The notes beneath the pieces are model-generated. The model was not told where the DNA came from. It worked only from the letters and a program-made list of their open reading frames with translations, and made no database searches. Below, one piece after another: positions 15,150 through 24,056 of a DNA stretch of 64,000 bases. Source of the DNA: Rubripirellula tenax (GTDB lineage: Bacteria > Planctomycetota > Planctomycetia > Pirellulales > Pirellulaceae). Position 1 is the stretch's first letter; every line of letters starts with the position of its first letter. The translations under genes were made by a program, and so were the position numbers. Location: NCBI RefSeq assembly GCF_007860125.1, contig NZ_SJPW01000005.1:556065-620064 (forward strand), given 5' to 3'.

Positions 15150-15926
15150 ATGAACACTTACGACTTCGATTCGTCGGTCTGGTTAGATCCGATTCAGTAC
15201 CGAAAAGGCACACCTGTGTTGGTTGGTTTTCCGTACTCAGGCTCGGGAACGGCAGCGTTTTCAGTCTGGCGGTCTTTGGTGCCAAACGATTTTTCGCTGA
15301 TCGCTGTTCGTCTTCCGGGACGCGAGAGCCGGCTCGACGAAGAATTGCGAACCGACATCAGAAGCATTGCTGTTGATGTCGCAGCCGAACTACGGCAATT
15401 GAACGCGCCAATCATTCCCTTTGGCATCAGCGCCGGCGCATTATTGGGTTACCAAGTGGCCCGCGAGCTGGCACCGACCGATACCGAACTGCCGTTGGTT
15501 GTGGTCCTCAGTGAAGGTGGACCACCGCGAACAGGCGAGCGTCCGTCGAATGGATATATCCACGAAATGTCCGACGACGAATTCCTCGAAGTACTGGACA
15601 AAGGCTACCACGCGATTCCGCCGGCGATCGCCGAAAACAAGGAGCTACTCGATCTGATGTTACCGGTGATGCGAGCCGACGCTGCTTTGCTGGAAACCTA
15701 TGCGATGGACACTGATCCACCATTGAAATGTGGCGTTTTGGCGTTATTGGGAACGGAGGATCCGGTGGTGACACTTCGGTCATCCACCAGTTGGAAAGCC
15801 GTCGCCAACGATTTGCGGGTTCGCTCGTTTCCCGGCGGACACTTCTTCTTCCGCGATCAACCGGCCGCCGTTATGGCCGCGATCGTCGAACGAGCACGCA
15901 AATGCGTTGGACAGCCTTGCGGCTAA
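15150..15926 (+). CDS. Type II thioesterase, 258 aa
   Basis: Type II thioesterases clear stalled acyl groups from carrier proteins or release the product of synthases that lack their own thioesterase. The protein has FPYSGSG near residue 30 (the usual FPxAGG position), the nucleophile elbow FGISAGALLGY with Ser94, an acid residue in GTEDP and the catalytic His in FPGGHFFF. I start at ATG 15150, since the upstream in-frame extension lies in the divergent promoter. It stands back to back with the PKS and tail to tail with the acyl-AMP ligase (10 bases between stops). The usual GHSxG is GISAG here. It probably serves the PKS, which has no thioesterase domain. Confidence 0.85.
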   Translation: MNTYDFDSSVWLDPIQYRKGTPVLVGFPYSGSGTAAFSVWRSLVPNDFSLIAVRLPGRESRLDEELRTDIRSIAVDVAAELRQLNAPIIPFGISAGALLGYQVARELAPTDTELPLVVVLSEGGPPRTGERPSNGYIHEMSDDEFLEVLDKGYHAIPPAIAENKELLDLMLPVMRADAALLETYAMDTDPPLKCGVLALLGTEDPVVTLRSSTSWKAVANDLRVRSFPGGHFFFRDQPAAVMAAIVERARKCVGQPCG

Positions 15927-15936
15927 CATGCGGTGT

Positions 15937-18222
15937 TCAAGTCGCCGAATTGCCTTCCAGCTGCGCGAGCAATTCCGCGGCATCTTCGTCATTCATTTGT
16001 TCAATCATCGCGATTAATTCTTCTTCGTTCATTGGCAAGTTTTCCAGGATAGACGAGCCAAACCTTTCAGTCGGCTCGATACCAAACACTTGATCGGCTA
16101 GATACTGCGACAAGGTTTTCGGCGTTGGGTGCGACCACGCGACCACAGCCGACAACGGTACACCAAGCCACCGCTGCAGCTGACTGCTCAGCTGAACTGC
16201 CAACATCGAATCGACTCCCATGTCGGCGAATGGTGTTTCGGAACTCACAAAGGTTGTCTCGTCGCCCGACTCTTGAGCGATGTAAGCCAGGATCGCGTTC
16301 TCAATTTTTTGCCGCACGATTTGTCGCCCGCCGGGGCGGCTGGACCAGCGGCGTAAGTCCGGGAAGACTTTGCCGTCCAACTCGTCGATCCCGCGGAAAT
16401 GAGCGATGGTGGAAAAATCGTGATTCCGAAACCGCTGGGCATTCAACTGACGCTGAATTTTCCCACTGCTGGTCCGCGACAACGACGCCGGTCGAACCAG
16501 CAATATCTCGTCCACGGTTAAATCACATGTCTTGGCGACGGCAAGTCGAACCGCCTCGATGACGTCAGAGGCGATAGCCGGATTGAACGTTCGTGGCATC
16601 TCACAACAAAGTACGACACGCTCCATCGCCAGCAGCAACCCGCCCGGAGCCAGATCCTGGTCACCCGGCGGGATCGAAAATGCGGCCAAGCCACCCACCA
16701 ACAAATCGGCGGCAACACCTTTGATCGCCTCGTCGGCAGCCAGTTCGATATCGTGCGGGTAGTGATTTTGACCGCCGATGATGATGACGTCTTTGATTCG
16801 ACCGGTGACGTACAACTCATCTCTGTGAACAAAACCTAAGTCACCGGTTCGCAGCCAACGCCCCGAAAAGTCACTCAGCGGCGAGTCACTGCGAAACGAT
16901 TCTTTGGTAGCCGATGGATTGTTCCAGTACCCCATAACAACGCTTGGGGATTGAACGCGAATCTCACCGACGAGGTCATCTGGCAGCGTCGTTTCAGTTG
17001 CGATGCCACAGATCGCAACTCGTCCTTCGCCATGAACGACACCACTACTAACGATCGTATCAACGTCATCATCACGATCGTCTTGATGCCCCTCTTGATG
17101 CCCCTCTTGATGACCGTCCACTACTATCGCGACCCCTTCGCGCAGCCTGCGGCGGCTGATGTTCAGTCGACTGGGGCCGCCTCTTGCGATCGATGCTTGA
17201 CGGTCGGTACCAGTGACCATTAGCGTCGATTCTGCAAGTCCATAGCAGGGATAAAATGTCTCCGCCTTGAATCTTGTCGGGGCGAATTTTTTTGCGAACT
17301 GGTCCAGGACCGAACCTTGAACTGGCTCGGCACCACAGGCGGCGACTTGCAGCGAGCTGAGGTCGATTCCTTCAAGTTGATGTCGTGCGATCTTTGACGT
17401 CGCCCAGTGGTACCCGAATGTCGGCGCGACCGTGATCGTCGCGGCGTAATCGGACATCGCTTGAAGCCACCGGATGGGCGAGGCTACGAAGCTGGTCGGT
17501 GACATCAACACCGCTTGCCCTTCGTGAACCAGGGACGACAACAACACGCCCACCAAGCCCATGTCGTGATGAGTGGGCAGCCAACTGCAAACGACTCGGC
17601 GAGAGGGCTCAATTTCTTGGATTTGAAACCCCGCTTCGATCGACGCAAGATTGGTCATGACGTTGCGGTCACTGACCATGACGCCCTTGGGCGACGATGT
17701 CGAACCCGATGTGTACTGCAAAAACAGCAAGTCATCAGGCTTGCGATCGAAACCCATCGTGTCGTTGAGTCCATCGCAAGAAACGTCTCTCACAAGGTCA
17801 TCCCGTCGCTTGCCACCGAATTCATCGGGGCTGGTCCAGCGAATATTGGGACTGACGTTGACATCGGACCGCTGAAGAATCCGATCACTGGTGATCGCCA
17901 AGCGGGCGTCGCAATCCCGGGCCACCGTCGCGTAACGGGACAGCGGTCGGCGAGGCTTTGGCGAGCTTACCGGGACCGGCAGCAATCCAGATCGCAAACA
18001 GGCAAGAAAACTTATCGCGAAATCCAGCCCCGCCGGATACGCCAACAGAACGCGGTCGCCTGGGTCCGCCAGCAGCCGAAGCGCGGCCGCTTGGCTATCA
18101 ACCGCTTGAATGATCTCTCTGCCCGTCAAGGAAGTCGATTCTTTGTTATCAGAAAGAAACGTCAGCCGCGGTCGATCAAGATCTGTCGCGAACGACGTCC
18201 AGATGGTTTCAAGTAGATTCAT
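15937..18222 (-). CDS. Fatty-acyl-AMP ligase with C-terminal acyl carrier protein, 761 aa
   Basis: The enzyme should activate a fatty acid as acyl-AMP and load it on its own carrier domain. Adenylation motifs: LFLQYTSGSTSSPKGVMVS (about residues 170-190), SWLPTHHDMGLVG, FYPCYGLAESTLMVTG, GRWLRTGDLGF and SGKIQRQ. The YGLAEST form and HHDMGL are typical of FAAL-type ligases as found beside mycobacterial and cyanobacterial PKSs. The carrier domain is at about 640-715, with Ser672 in MGVDSMLAV. A low-complexity GHQE repeat followed by Asp-rich sequence interrupts the region near residue 380. An acidic helical tail of about 45 residues follows the carrier and may dock to the PKS. It follows the Rieske gene on the same strand, with a palindromic element in between. 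Confidence 0.9.
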   Translation of the reverse strand: MNLLETIWTSFATDLDRPRLTFLSDNKESTSLTGREIIQAVDSQAAALRLLADPGDRVLLAYPAGLDFAISFLACLRSGLLPVPVSSPKPRRPLSRYATVARDCDARLAITSDRILQRSDVNVSPNIRWTSPDEFGGKRRDDLVRDVSCDGLNDTMGFDRKPDDLLFLQYTSGSTSSPKGVMVSDRNVMTNLASIEAGFQIQEIEPSRRVVCSWLPTHHDMGLVGVLLSSLVHEGQAVLMSPTSFVASPIRWLQAMSDYAATITVAPTFGYHWATSKIARHQLEGIDLSSLQVAACGAEPVQGSVLDQFAKKFAPTRFKAETFYPCYGLAESTLMVTGTDRQASIARGGPSRLNISRRRLREGVAIVVDGHQEGHQEGHQDDRDDDVDTIVSSGVVHGEGRVAICGIATETTLPDDLVGEIRVQSPSVVMGYWNNPSATKESFRSDSPLSDFSGRWLRTGDLGFVHRDELYVTGRIKDVIIIGGQNHYPHDIELAADEAIKGVAADLLVGGLAAFSIPPGDQDLAPGGLLLAMERVVLCCEMPRTFNPAIASDVIEAVRLAVAKTCDLTVDEILLVRPASLSRTSSGKIQRQLNAQRFRNHDFSTIAHFRGIDELDGKVFPDLRRWSSRPGGRQIVRQKIENAILAYIAQESGDETTFVSSETPFADMGVDSMLAVQLSSQLQRWLGVPLSAVVAWSHPTPKTLSQYLADQVFGIEPTERFGSSILENLPMNEEELIAMIEQMNDEDAAELLAQLEGNSAT
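17082..17117 (-). repeat. 12-bp tandem repeat inside the acyl-AMP ligase gene
   Basis: CTTGATGCCCCT is repeated twice perfectly with a partial third copy. In the minus-strand gene it encodes repeated Glu-Gly-His-Gln followed by an Asp-rich run. The insert falls between conserved adenylation motifs, presumably in a surface loop, and keeps the frame. Confidence 0.8.
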
Positions 18223-18264
18223 GCGAAATGATCGGGGCGGGAGCGGGAGGGGGATCCGATCGCA

Positions 18265-18386
18265 CTAGTATTCCGACGCAGCTCTATCTCTCGCGTTGAC
18301 ATTCGTGGATCTTACTAACGATCCTGGCTGGTTGGGATCATTAACAAAATTCACTACCCGTGGCTTGAGCCGCGTCGGAATACTAG
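18265..18386. repeat. 122-bp palindromic, MITE-like element
   Basis: CTAGTATTCCGACGC at 18265-18279 is matched exactly in reverse complement at 18372-18386; with the adjoining GAGC the arms extend to 20 bases with one mismatch. The interior contains a second weaker inverted pair (GTGGATCTTACTAACGATCC against GGATCATTAACAAAATTCAC). The whole element lies between the Rieske and acyl-AMP ligase genes. It could be a non-autonomous mobile element or a strong RNA structure in the operon. No similar arms were found elsewhere in the window. Confidence 0.7.
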
Positions 18387-18421
18387 GAACCAGCTGGGTG
18401 GGACACAAACAAGATGGTAGA

Positions 18422-19681
18422 TCAGTCCGACGAATCGTCAACGACCAACGTATCGTTGGGAGCATCGTCATTTTCTATAGGTGTCGTTTGTGACGATTCG
18501 GCGATGGATTTCTGCACTTCGGATTTCGCAGCGTCGGATTTCGCAGCGTCGGATTCTGGCCCGTCAAAGGGCTCGACCTCAGGTGCAATGTTCGTATGTT
18601 CACATACGTATTTCTGAAAGGTGTGAATACGTTCTTCTCGAATACCAATCACCCCGCGATGGCTGCTGGCCTCGATGCCTCGCTGCTGGGCTCCAAAAAC
18701 CGTGCGATCTTGTTCAAAGACACCTCGCATCATTCGGCGACCGATTCGCCAAGCAACAAAGCGAACCAATTTTCGCCAAGGCGTGCGTGCGGTGCCCCAC
18801 AGCGGATACATGCGGCTTCGCAATCGGCACGTCGTTGGCCCGGTCGGCTGGCAGCTGACGAAGTAGTTAAACGTCTCGGTGACGACAAATACGAGGTTCG
18901 GGTGCATGTGCCAGTGACGGTAGCCCGGGGTGGACTTGCCGCCAAGTTGCCGACAGACGTCCGCCATTTTGCGGTCCGCTTTATTGTCGGCGAAGTAATG
19001 CAGTGTGGTGTAACGGGGATCAAGATGGTGCTGAGTAAATTTTTCTTCCGGCAACACTCCGCCCAACCAGTCCGGATGCACCTCTGCGACATGATAAGAT
19101 TCCAGTGTATTTTCCACGGGTACTTTCCAATTGCATGCCGCATCAAACTCCCACACCTCGCCCATCCGATGAAGTGGCGTGGTAAAATGGGATTCGACCT
19201 CTTCGAACATAGGCGACATCCAATCACTTAGTTCCGGAACGGAATCTGACAACGTTACAAACAGCAAATCGCCACAGCGCTGTAGTCGCACGGGAGTCAG
19301 CATTGAGTTTTCGCGATCCCATGGTCGAAACGCATTCGGTTCGGGTATCTTTCGCGTTTTTCCATCGACCCCAAATTGCCAACCGTGATACTGACATTTC
19401 AGCACCGGCGAATTTCCTGACGCGGCGCATGTCAGCATCGAATGGCGGTGAGGGCAAACGTTTATGAAAGCCCGAATGTCGCCGCCGAAGTTCCGAATTA
19501 GGATTGGGGTGTCCAACAACGTGAGCGTTTGAAAGTCGCCATCTCGCGACAACTCTGATGCGGTGGTAGCGAATTGCCACGAGGGCACGAATAACTGCCG
19601 AACCTCGGTTCGAAAGTGCTCGGCGTCGCGGTAATGCGGCGGACGCAGCAAGTGCCGCAGTCGATTTTTATGAACAAACAT
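18422..19681 (-). CDS. Rieske-type non-haem iron oxygenase, 419 aa
   Basis: Such oxygenases hydroxylate, desaturate or demethylate substrates using electrons from a reductase. The Rieske cluster ligands are CPHRHS (Cys76, His78) and CQYHGW (Cys96, His99), 17 residues apart. The catalytic domain has NWKVPVENTLESYHVAEVH, with His197 and His202 as iron ligands, and a C-terminal Asp in EQDRTVFGAQQ as a likely third. The C-terminal 45 residues are acidic low-complexity with a DAAKS duplication from a 15-bp repeat. GAGG precedes ATG 19681. No ferredoxin reductase is nearby. Its place beside the PKS and ligase suggests it oxidises the lipid product; the reaction is not predictable. Confidence 0.88.
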   Translation of the reverse strand: MFVHKNRLRHLLRPPHYRDAEHFRTEVRQLFVPSWQFATTASELSRDGDFQTLTLLDTPILIRNFGGDIRAFINVCPHRHSMLTCAASGNSPVLKCQYHGWQFGVDGKTRKIPEPNAFRPWDRENSMLTPVRLQRCGDLLFVTLSDSVPELSDWMSPMFEEVESHFTTPLHRMGEVWEFDAACNWKVPVENTLESYHVAEVHPDWLGGVLPEEKFTQHHLDPRYTTLHYFADNKADRKMADVCRQLGGKSTPGYRHWHMHPNLVFVVTETFNYFVSCQPTGPTTCRLRSRMYPLWGTARTPWRKLVRFVAWRIGRRMMRGVFEQDRTVFGAQQRGIEASSHRGVIGIREERIHTFQKYVCEHTNIAPEVEPFDGPESDAAKSDAAKSEVQKSIAESSQTTPIENDDAPNDTLVVDDSSD

Positions 19682-22042
19682 GATCCTCGTATCCTAAATC
19701 AATCGGCCCAAGTTTTGAATCAACTTTCTCCCACCGCCTCACGCTATCGACACAGACTAATCATCGGCGGGCTGGCGCTGATGGTACTGGCGGTTCCCGC
19801 TGCAATCCACTCGGCCGCGTCGATCGCGACGCTACGCAATATACCAGCGGCTTGGTTGCCGGAATCGCTTCCGTTGCGGAAGGATTTCGCGCGTTTCGTG
19901 ATCCGTTTTGGAATCACTGATGTCGTCCTGGTTTCTTGGCCGGGGTGTGAGCTTGATGCCCCGTCGCTAGATCGAGTTCGAGACTATCTACGGCCACAGT
20001 CGGCCGAATGGGGCAACCCAAGCAATCCAGTAAATCCATCCGATCGTCCGCCGTTGGACTGGTTTCGGGACGGCGGCATGATTCGAGACCAATTATCCGG
20101 TCCGCCGCTGCGGGCGAGCCCTCACGCGGCGACCCAGCGGTTGGCCGGCTCTCTCGTTGGCCCTGATGGCCATCAAACGTGCATCATGCTGTCGCTGGCA
20201 ATGCACACCTCGCCGCGCCACCGAGAGGTTATCCCGGAACTTCGGCGAGGCATTGCCGCGGCAGCTGGTGTCAGCACTCACGAAGTTGCCATGGTTGGTG
20301 GACCGGTTGATGGTACCGAAGTTGACGCCGCGGCGATTGAGACCATCAATCAGTTCTCGCTCCCGTCGTCATTGGTGGCGGTGTTGCTGTGCTGGATTTT
20401 CCTTCGATCCGTGCCGATGACCGGCGCTGTGGTCGGCACGGCGACCGTCGGCCAAGGGCTTGCGCTCGCGGTGGTCTATTACGCAGGTCTTACGATGAAT
20501 GCGGTGCTGATCGTGCTTCCACCGCTGGTCTTCGTGCTGACGGTTTCGGCCGGCATCCACCTGTGTAACTACTACCTTGATTTGGCCGGCCAAGCACCGG
20601 ATGATCCGTCACGCGATGGTGAAACGTCCGACGTGAACCGTCGCGCCCAATGCGCATCCGAGGCGATGAAACGCGGTGTTCGCCCGTGCATCTTTGCAAC
20701 ACTGACAACAGTGGTTGGATTGTCGTCTTTAGCGCTGGTTAGGCTCCAACCGGTTTGGGTGTTCGGTCTGGTCGGGGCTGGCAGTATCGTTGCCACGCTT
20801 GCGATGCTGATACTGATATTGCCTGGCGCGATGATGTACAGCAAAGCGAAACGAACCTCAAAGAGATTCGGCTCCGGCAGGGAATCCTGGAGATTGCGAG
20901 ATCGAGGGTGGGAACGTATCGCCTTGCCACCGCCCTGGCTGGTTTTTTCCGTCTTTGCCACATCCTCGATCATCGCATCAATAGGACTGACAGACTTACG
21001 CACCTCGGTTAGCGTGCCAGCAATGTTTGCGTCTGACAGCGACTTGCGCACCAGTTACCGATGGTTTGAAAAGAACATCGGTGCCACTCTTAGCGGCGAT
21101 GTAATCATCGATTTCAACGACGACGTCGAATTGCCTGACCAATATGAAGCCATCGCGCGGCTGCACGGCAAACTTAGGCAGATCGAGAACATCGGCGGAG
21201 TCCTATCGGCCGCGAACTTTCTGCCAGCGCCAATGAATGGCGGATCGATGGCGGCAGTGATACGTCGTAGCGCGATCACGTCAACGCTGAAAGATCCAAC
21301 ATCTCCGATCCAAGCGATGGGTTTCCTCAGCGGAAGCGGCCCCAATCCCACATGGCGGATTGCTTTGAGAATCTTCCAAACCGACGTCGCGCCGAAAGAT
21401 AACAACGGAGATTTTGGTGAGATGATTCAGGCCATCGAGGAAACTGCCGACAAAACAGTCGGTACTTTAGGAACCGCCTCGGTGACGGGTCACTTCGTGA
21501 TTGTTGAACAAACCCAGCGATTGCTGCTGGGTGATCTGTTCAAGAGTTTCTTGGCAGCGTTAGTGATCATCGCTGTGCTGATGATGGCATACCTGCGCAG
21601 CGTTCTTGGCGGCTTGATTGCCATGATTCCTAATATCGTTCCAACGCTGCTGTTGTTCGGATGGATGGGGCACACCGGCACACCACTGGACATTGGATCG
21701 GTCATGACGGCATCGGTCGCGCTCGGCATCGCCGTTGACGATACCGTTCACCTGCTGGCCCGGTTTCGTTCACAAAGAGCAGCGGGAAAGAATCGCCACG
21801 ATGCGACGGTGGGCGCTGTCCGGCATTGTGGATGGGCCATGTTGCAAACCACCGTCGTTTGCGGATTGGCGTTGATGGTCTACGGATTGTCCCGGTTCAT
21901 TCCCACCCAGCGATTCGCCATGTTCATGCTGGCCTTGTTGGCCGTTGCTTTCGTCGGGGCAGCTGTGCTGCTTCCGGCCTTGATGCGAACGGGTTTCGGC
22001 AAGACGCTCTGGCGCGCCCCAGCCGAACCCGCCAGTCGTTGA
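19670..22042 (+). CDS. RND/MMPL-family exporter, 790 aa
   Basis: The protein has the duplicated RND layout: one membrane segment (about 30-50), a periplasmic domain, five membrane segments (about 235-410), a seventh (about 440-460), a second periplasmic domain and a final block of five. IMMAYLRSVLGGLIAMIPNIVP and VALGIAVDDTVHLLARFR are the typical RND segment 10-11 region with charged residues for proton coupling. MMPL members export lipids in actinobacteria, and the neighbouring PKS and FAAL fit that role. The start is uncertain: ATG 19670 overlaps the divergent Rieske start by 12 bases and lacks an obvious ribosome site; TTG 19715 is an alternative. Confidence 0.85.
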   Translation: MNKHDPRILNQSAQVLNQLSPTASRYRHRLIIGGLALMVLAVPAAIHSAASIATLRNIPAAWLPESLPLRKDFARFVIRFGITDVVLVSWPGCELDAPSLDRVRDYLRPQSAEWGNPSNPVNPSDRPPLDWFRDGGMIRDQLSGPPLRASPHAATQRLAGSLVGPDGHQTCIMLSLAMHTSPRHREVIPELRRGIAAAAGVSTHEVAMVGGPVDGTEVDAAAIETINQFSLPSSLVAVLLCWIFLRSVPMTGAVVGTATVGQGLALAVVYYAGLTMNAVLIVLPPLVFVLTVSAGIHLCNYYLDLAGQAPDDPSRDGETSDVNRRAQCASEAMKRGVRPCIFATLTTVVGLSSLALVRLQPVWVFGLVGAGSIVATLAMLILILPGAMMYSKAKRTSKRFGSGRESWRLRDRGWERIALPPPWLVFSVFATSSIIASIGLTDLRTSVSVPAMFASDSDLRTSYRWFEKNIGATLSGDVIIDFNDDVELPDQYEAIARLHGKLRQIENIGGVLSAANFLPAPMNGGSMAAVIRRSAITSTLKDPTSPIQAMGFLSGSGPNPTWRIALRIFQTDVAPKDNNGDFGEMIQAIEETADKTVGTLGTASVTGHFVIVEQTQRLLLGDLFKSFLAALVIIAVLMMAYLRSVLGGLIAMIPNIVPTLLLFGWMGHTGTPLDIGSVMTASVALGIAVDDTVHLLARFRSQRAAGKNRHDATVGAVRHCGWAMLQTTVVCGLALMVYGLSRFIPTQRFAMFMLALLAVAFVGAAVLLPALMRTGFGKTLWRAPAEPASR

Positions 22043-22044
22043 GG

Positions 22045-22384
22045 TTGTGTGATAGTGGACACCGGGTTTGCTGAGCATCTTCGCCAGCGTCAACAGCAGA
22101 TCGGCGGAAATTCGCTTCAGTGCTTGGATGCCAGTCTGCTCATCAATCGAGACCGTTTGAATCCCGTGCCTGTGATAAAGCTCGACGGCATTACGGTAGG
22201 TGTCGCAGACTTCCAGAACCGGAGCGTTCCAAGCATCGGGATCATCAATCTTTGGGAAAAGCCAGTACGTACTTCGATGCGGCAGAACATCGGCGCGATT
22301 TAAAAAAGACCACACCGCAGTGGGTGAAATGCTCGGAACGATTTCGCGTTTGACCGCCTCGTCGTTGCTGCCGGCACGGCTCGG
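22045..22384 (-). pseudogene. IS630-family transposase fragment
   Basis: A minus-strand frame encodes KREIVPSISPTAVWSFLNR, then ADVLPHRSTYWLFPKI, then YRNAVELYHRHGIQTVSIDEQTGIQAL. This is the region from the helix-turn-helix end to the second catalytic Asp (SIDEQTGIQ) of IS630-type transposases. The frame is closed upstream by a TGA near 22386 and drifts into unrelated sequence before reaching the antisense of the exporter gene. Only about 100 residues of an expected 340 or so remain, so it is dead. Confidence 0.75.
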
Positions 22385-22478
22385 TCAGCGTGCGTGGTTC
22401 ATTATCGCCACCCTGGTAGACATCCGGAGCTGAGGAGCTTCCCACTGTCTCATCCGGCGTTGAACCGCCGGCAGAGCA

Positions 22479-23795
22479 TCACGCTTTTTCCACGGGCTTG
22501 TTGACTGCAGCCTGCGCCCGCTCAATCTCTGCGCGGCAACGAAAGATCATGTTTTGCAGGATGACGAAGGAATGGTCAGCATCGAGTCGTTCACTGATCA
22601 GTTCGTGGCAAGCGATCGACTCAATGTCCTCGAGGTCTCTTACGGCGTCATCAAAATCCGAAGGACTTTCTCCCGCGATTGAACCGAGTATTTTTTGAAC
22701 TCGCTCGTAGTAGACATCCACCCGATTCTTGCGTTTCTGATCTATCCATTTCTTGACCGCATGCAGGCCGCTGGCGAGCAATAGCGCCACCGTGATCAGC
22801 ACCCCAATCGACTCTGCGTTCTCTGCCAAATAACCAGGTTCGTTTCGACGATAATAAGCTTCCGCGCCGCGGTGCAATGGGAACTGCAACTGAACTTGGC
22901 TCGACTGTTCGTCGAGTCCACTGAGAAGCGATATCTTCCTTCCCAAAACCGCTCGATGTGCGAAAACGGTTTGAACCAAATCTCGCGCGAGCTCTTCATC
23001 CCAACTCTCTCGGCAAGCCAACACGGCGCCAATCCCGACCGAAGGCGTCGGCGTCGTCGGATTCCCGTCGTACGACATCAACGGTATTTCTGCATAAGTC
23101 GCATGCGGATAGTGCGTCCGAAACCCTTCGATGAACGCCCGCTCCGAAACGAACGTGTCCTCTTTTCCTACAGAGCGAATTTGAATCGGCACCAATTCAA
23201 ATTCTGGTCGGGCGACCAATTCTTGGATGATCTCGGCACCCAGACCCACCAAGAAAAAAGCAGCGTCGATGTCTCCCGAACGCAGCGCGTCGGCAGACTT
23301 CTCGAACCCCAGTTGATGCTGATGGTGAGCTGGAATGTTGACGCGTGAGAATCGCAGAAGTTCGGTTGCCAGGGGATACGTTCCGCCCGACTGCGACCCA
23401 AGACTTGTGGGGTGATCGATCAAGTCGTTCAAACACTCAATGCCAGACTCTTTTCGGCAAACTAAGTGCAGGACTTCTGTGTAGAGCATTGCCAAACTGC
23501 GAACGCTCTCGTCAGCAACGGCGTCATTTTGCAGAATCGCAACATCCGCCGTCCCATTCTGCAGCCGAGTGACGTTCTCGTGGCTCCCCGCGCTCGACAC
23601 AATTTCACAGCGAATAGGCGAGTTACGTTTGGCAAAGGATTCACCCACTTCCTTTCCAACCCGGTAATAGACACCGAGTTCGGAGCCCGTCGAAATCACG
23701 ACGGTCCGCGGTTGCCGGCGACCCAAGTAGGAAAACCATGCCGCCCCACAAACAGCCACGCCGACGAAGACCAGCAGCAAATTCTTCCACTTCAT
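22479..23795 (-). CDS. TAXI-family TRAP transporter solute-binding protein with C-terminal membrane anchor, 438 aa
   Basis: A membrane segment at residues 6-24 is followed by the TAXI fold: RTVVISTGSELGVYYRVGKEVGE, then SSAGSHENVTRLQNGTADVAILQNDA, and TSLGSQSGGTYPLA. A second hydrophobic stretch near residue 320 and a charged cytoplasmic-like tail of about 100 residues follow, which is longer than simple binding proteins. No TRAP membrane subunit is adjacent, so it may sense or deliver a ligand rather than act in a complete transporter. ATG 23795 is preferred to the TTG five codons upstream. It reads away from the IS630 fragment. Confidence 0.8.
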   Translation of the reverse strand: MKWKNLLLVFVGVAVCGAAWFSYLGRRQPRTVVISTGSELGVYYRVGKEVGESFAKRNSPIRCEIVSSAGSHENVTRLQNGTADVAILQNDAVADESVRSLAMLYTEVLHLVCRKESGIECLNDLIDHPTSLGSQSGGTYPLATELLRFSRVNIPAHHQHQLGFEKSADALRSGDIDAAFFLVGLGAEIIQELVARPEFELVPIQIRSVGKEDTFVSERAFIEGFRTHYPHATYAEIPLMSYDGNPTTPTPSVGIGAVLACRESWDEELARDLVQTVFAHRAVLGRKISLLSGLDEQSSQVQLQFPLHRGAEAYYRRNEPGYLAENAESIGVLITVALLLASGLHAVKKWIDQKRKNRVDVYYERVQKILGSIAGESPSDFDDAVRDLEDIESIACHELISERLDADHSFVILQNMIFRCRAEIERAQAAVNKPVEKA

Positions 23796-24056
23796 TTGAG
23801 CAGCACCCAAGCCAGTCCATCAACGCAGATGTTTGCCGAACACCCTCGGCATCAGGTCCATCCCTGTTTCGGAATACTATACCAGTACGTTCTCGCAAAG
23901 TGTGGTTGCACATTCTTTGTACGTGACGAGCCCTCCCTCGAAAGAGAAGCGAAAGTTATTCCGCTACGTGCTGATGCCCAACCACTTACATTCTTGCGAA
24001 AGACGTATCTTAGACGCCAAAGCACAAACAGAAATCAACTCGCACTGACCGTGTCG

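Noticed and set aside
23833-24048. Short plus-strand frame with YVLMPNHLHS, similar to the HUH motif of REP-associated transposases
   Set aside because: Only about 12 residues match and nothing else of the transposase is visible; chance cannot be excluded.
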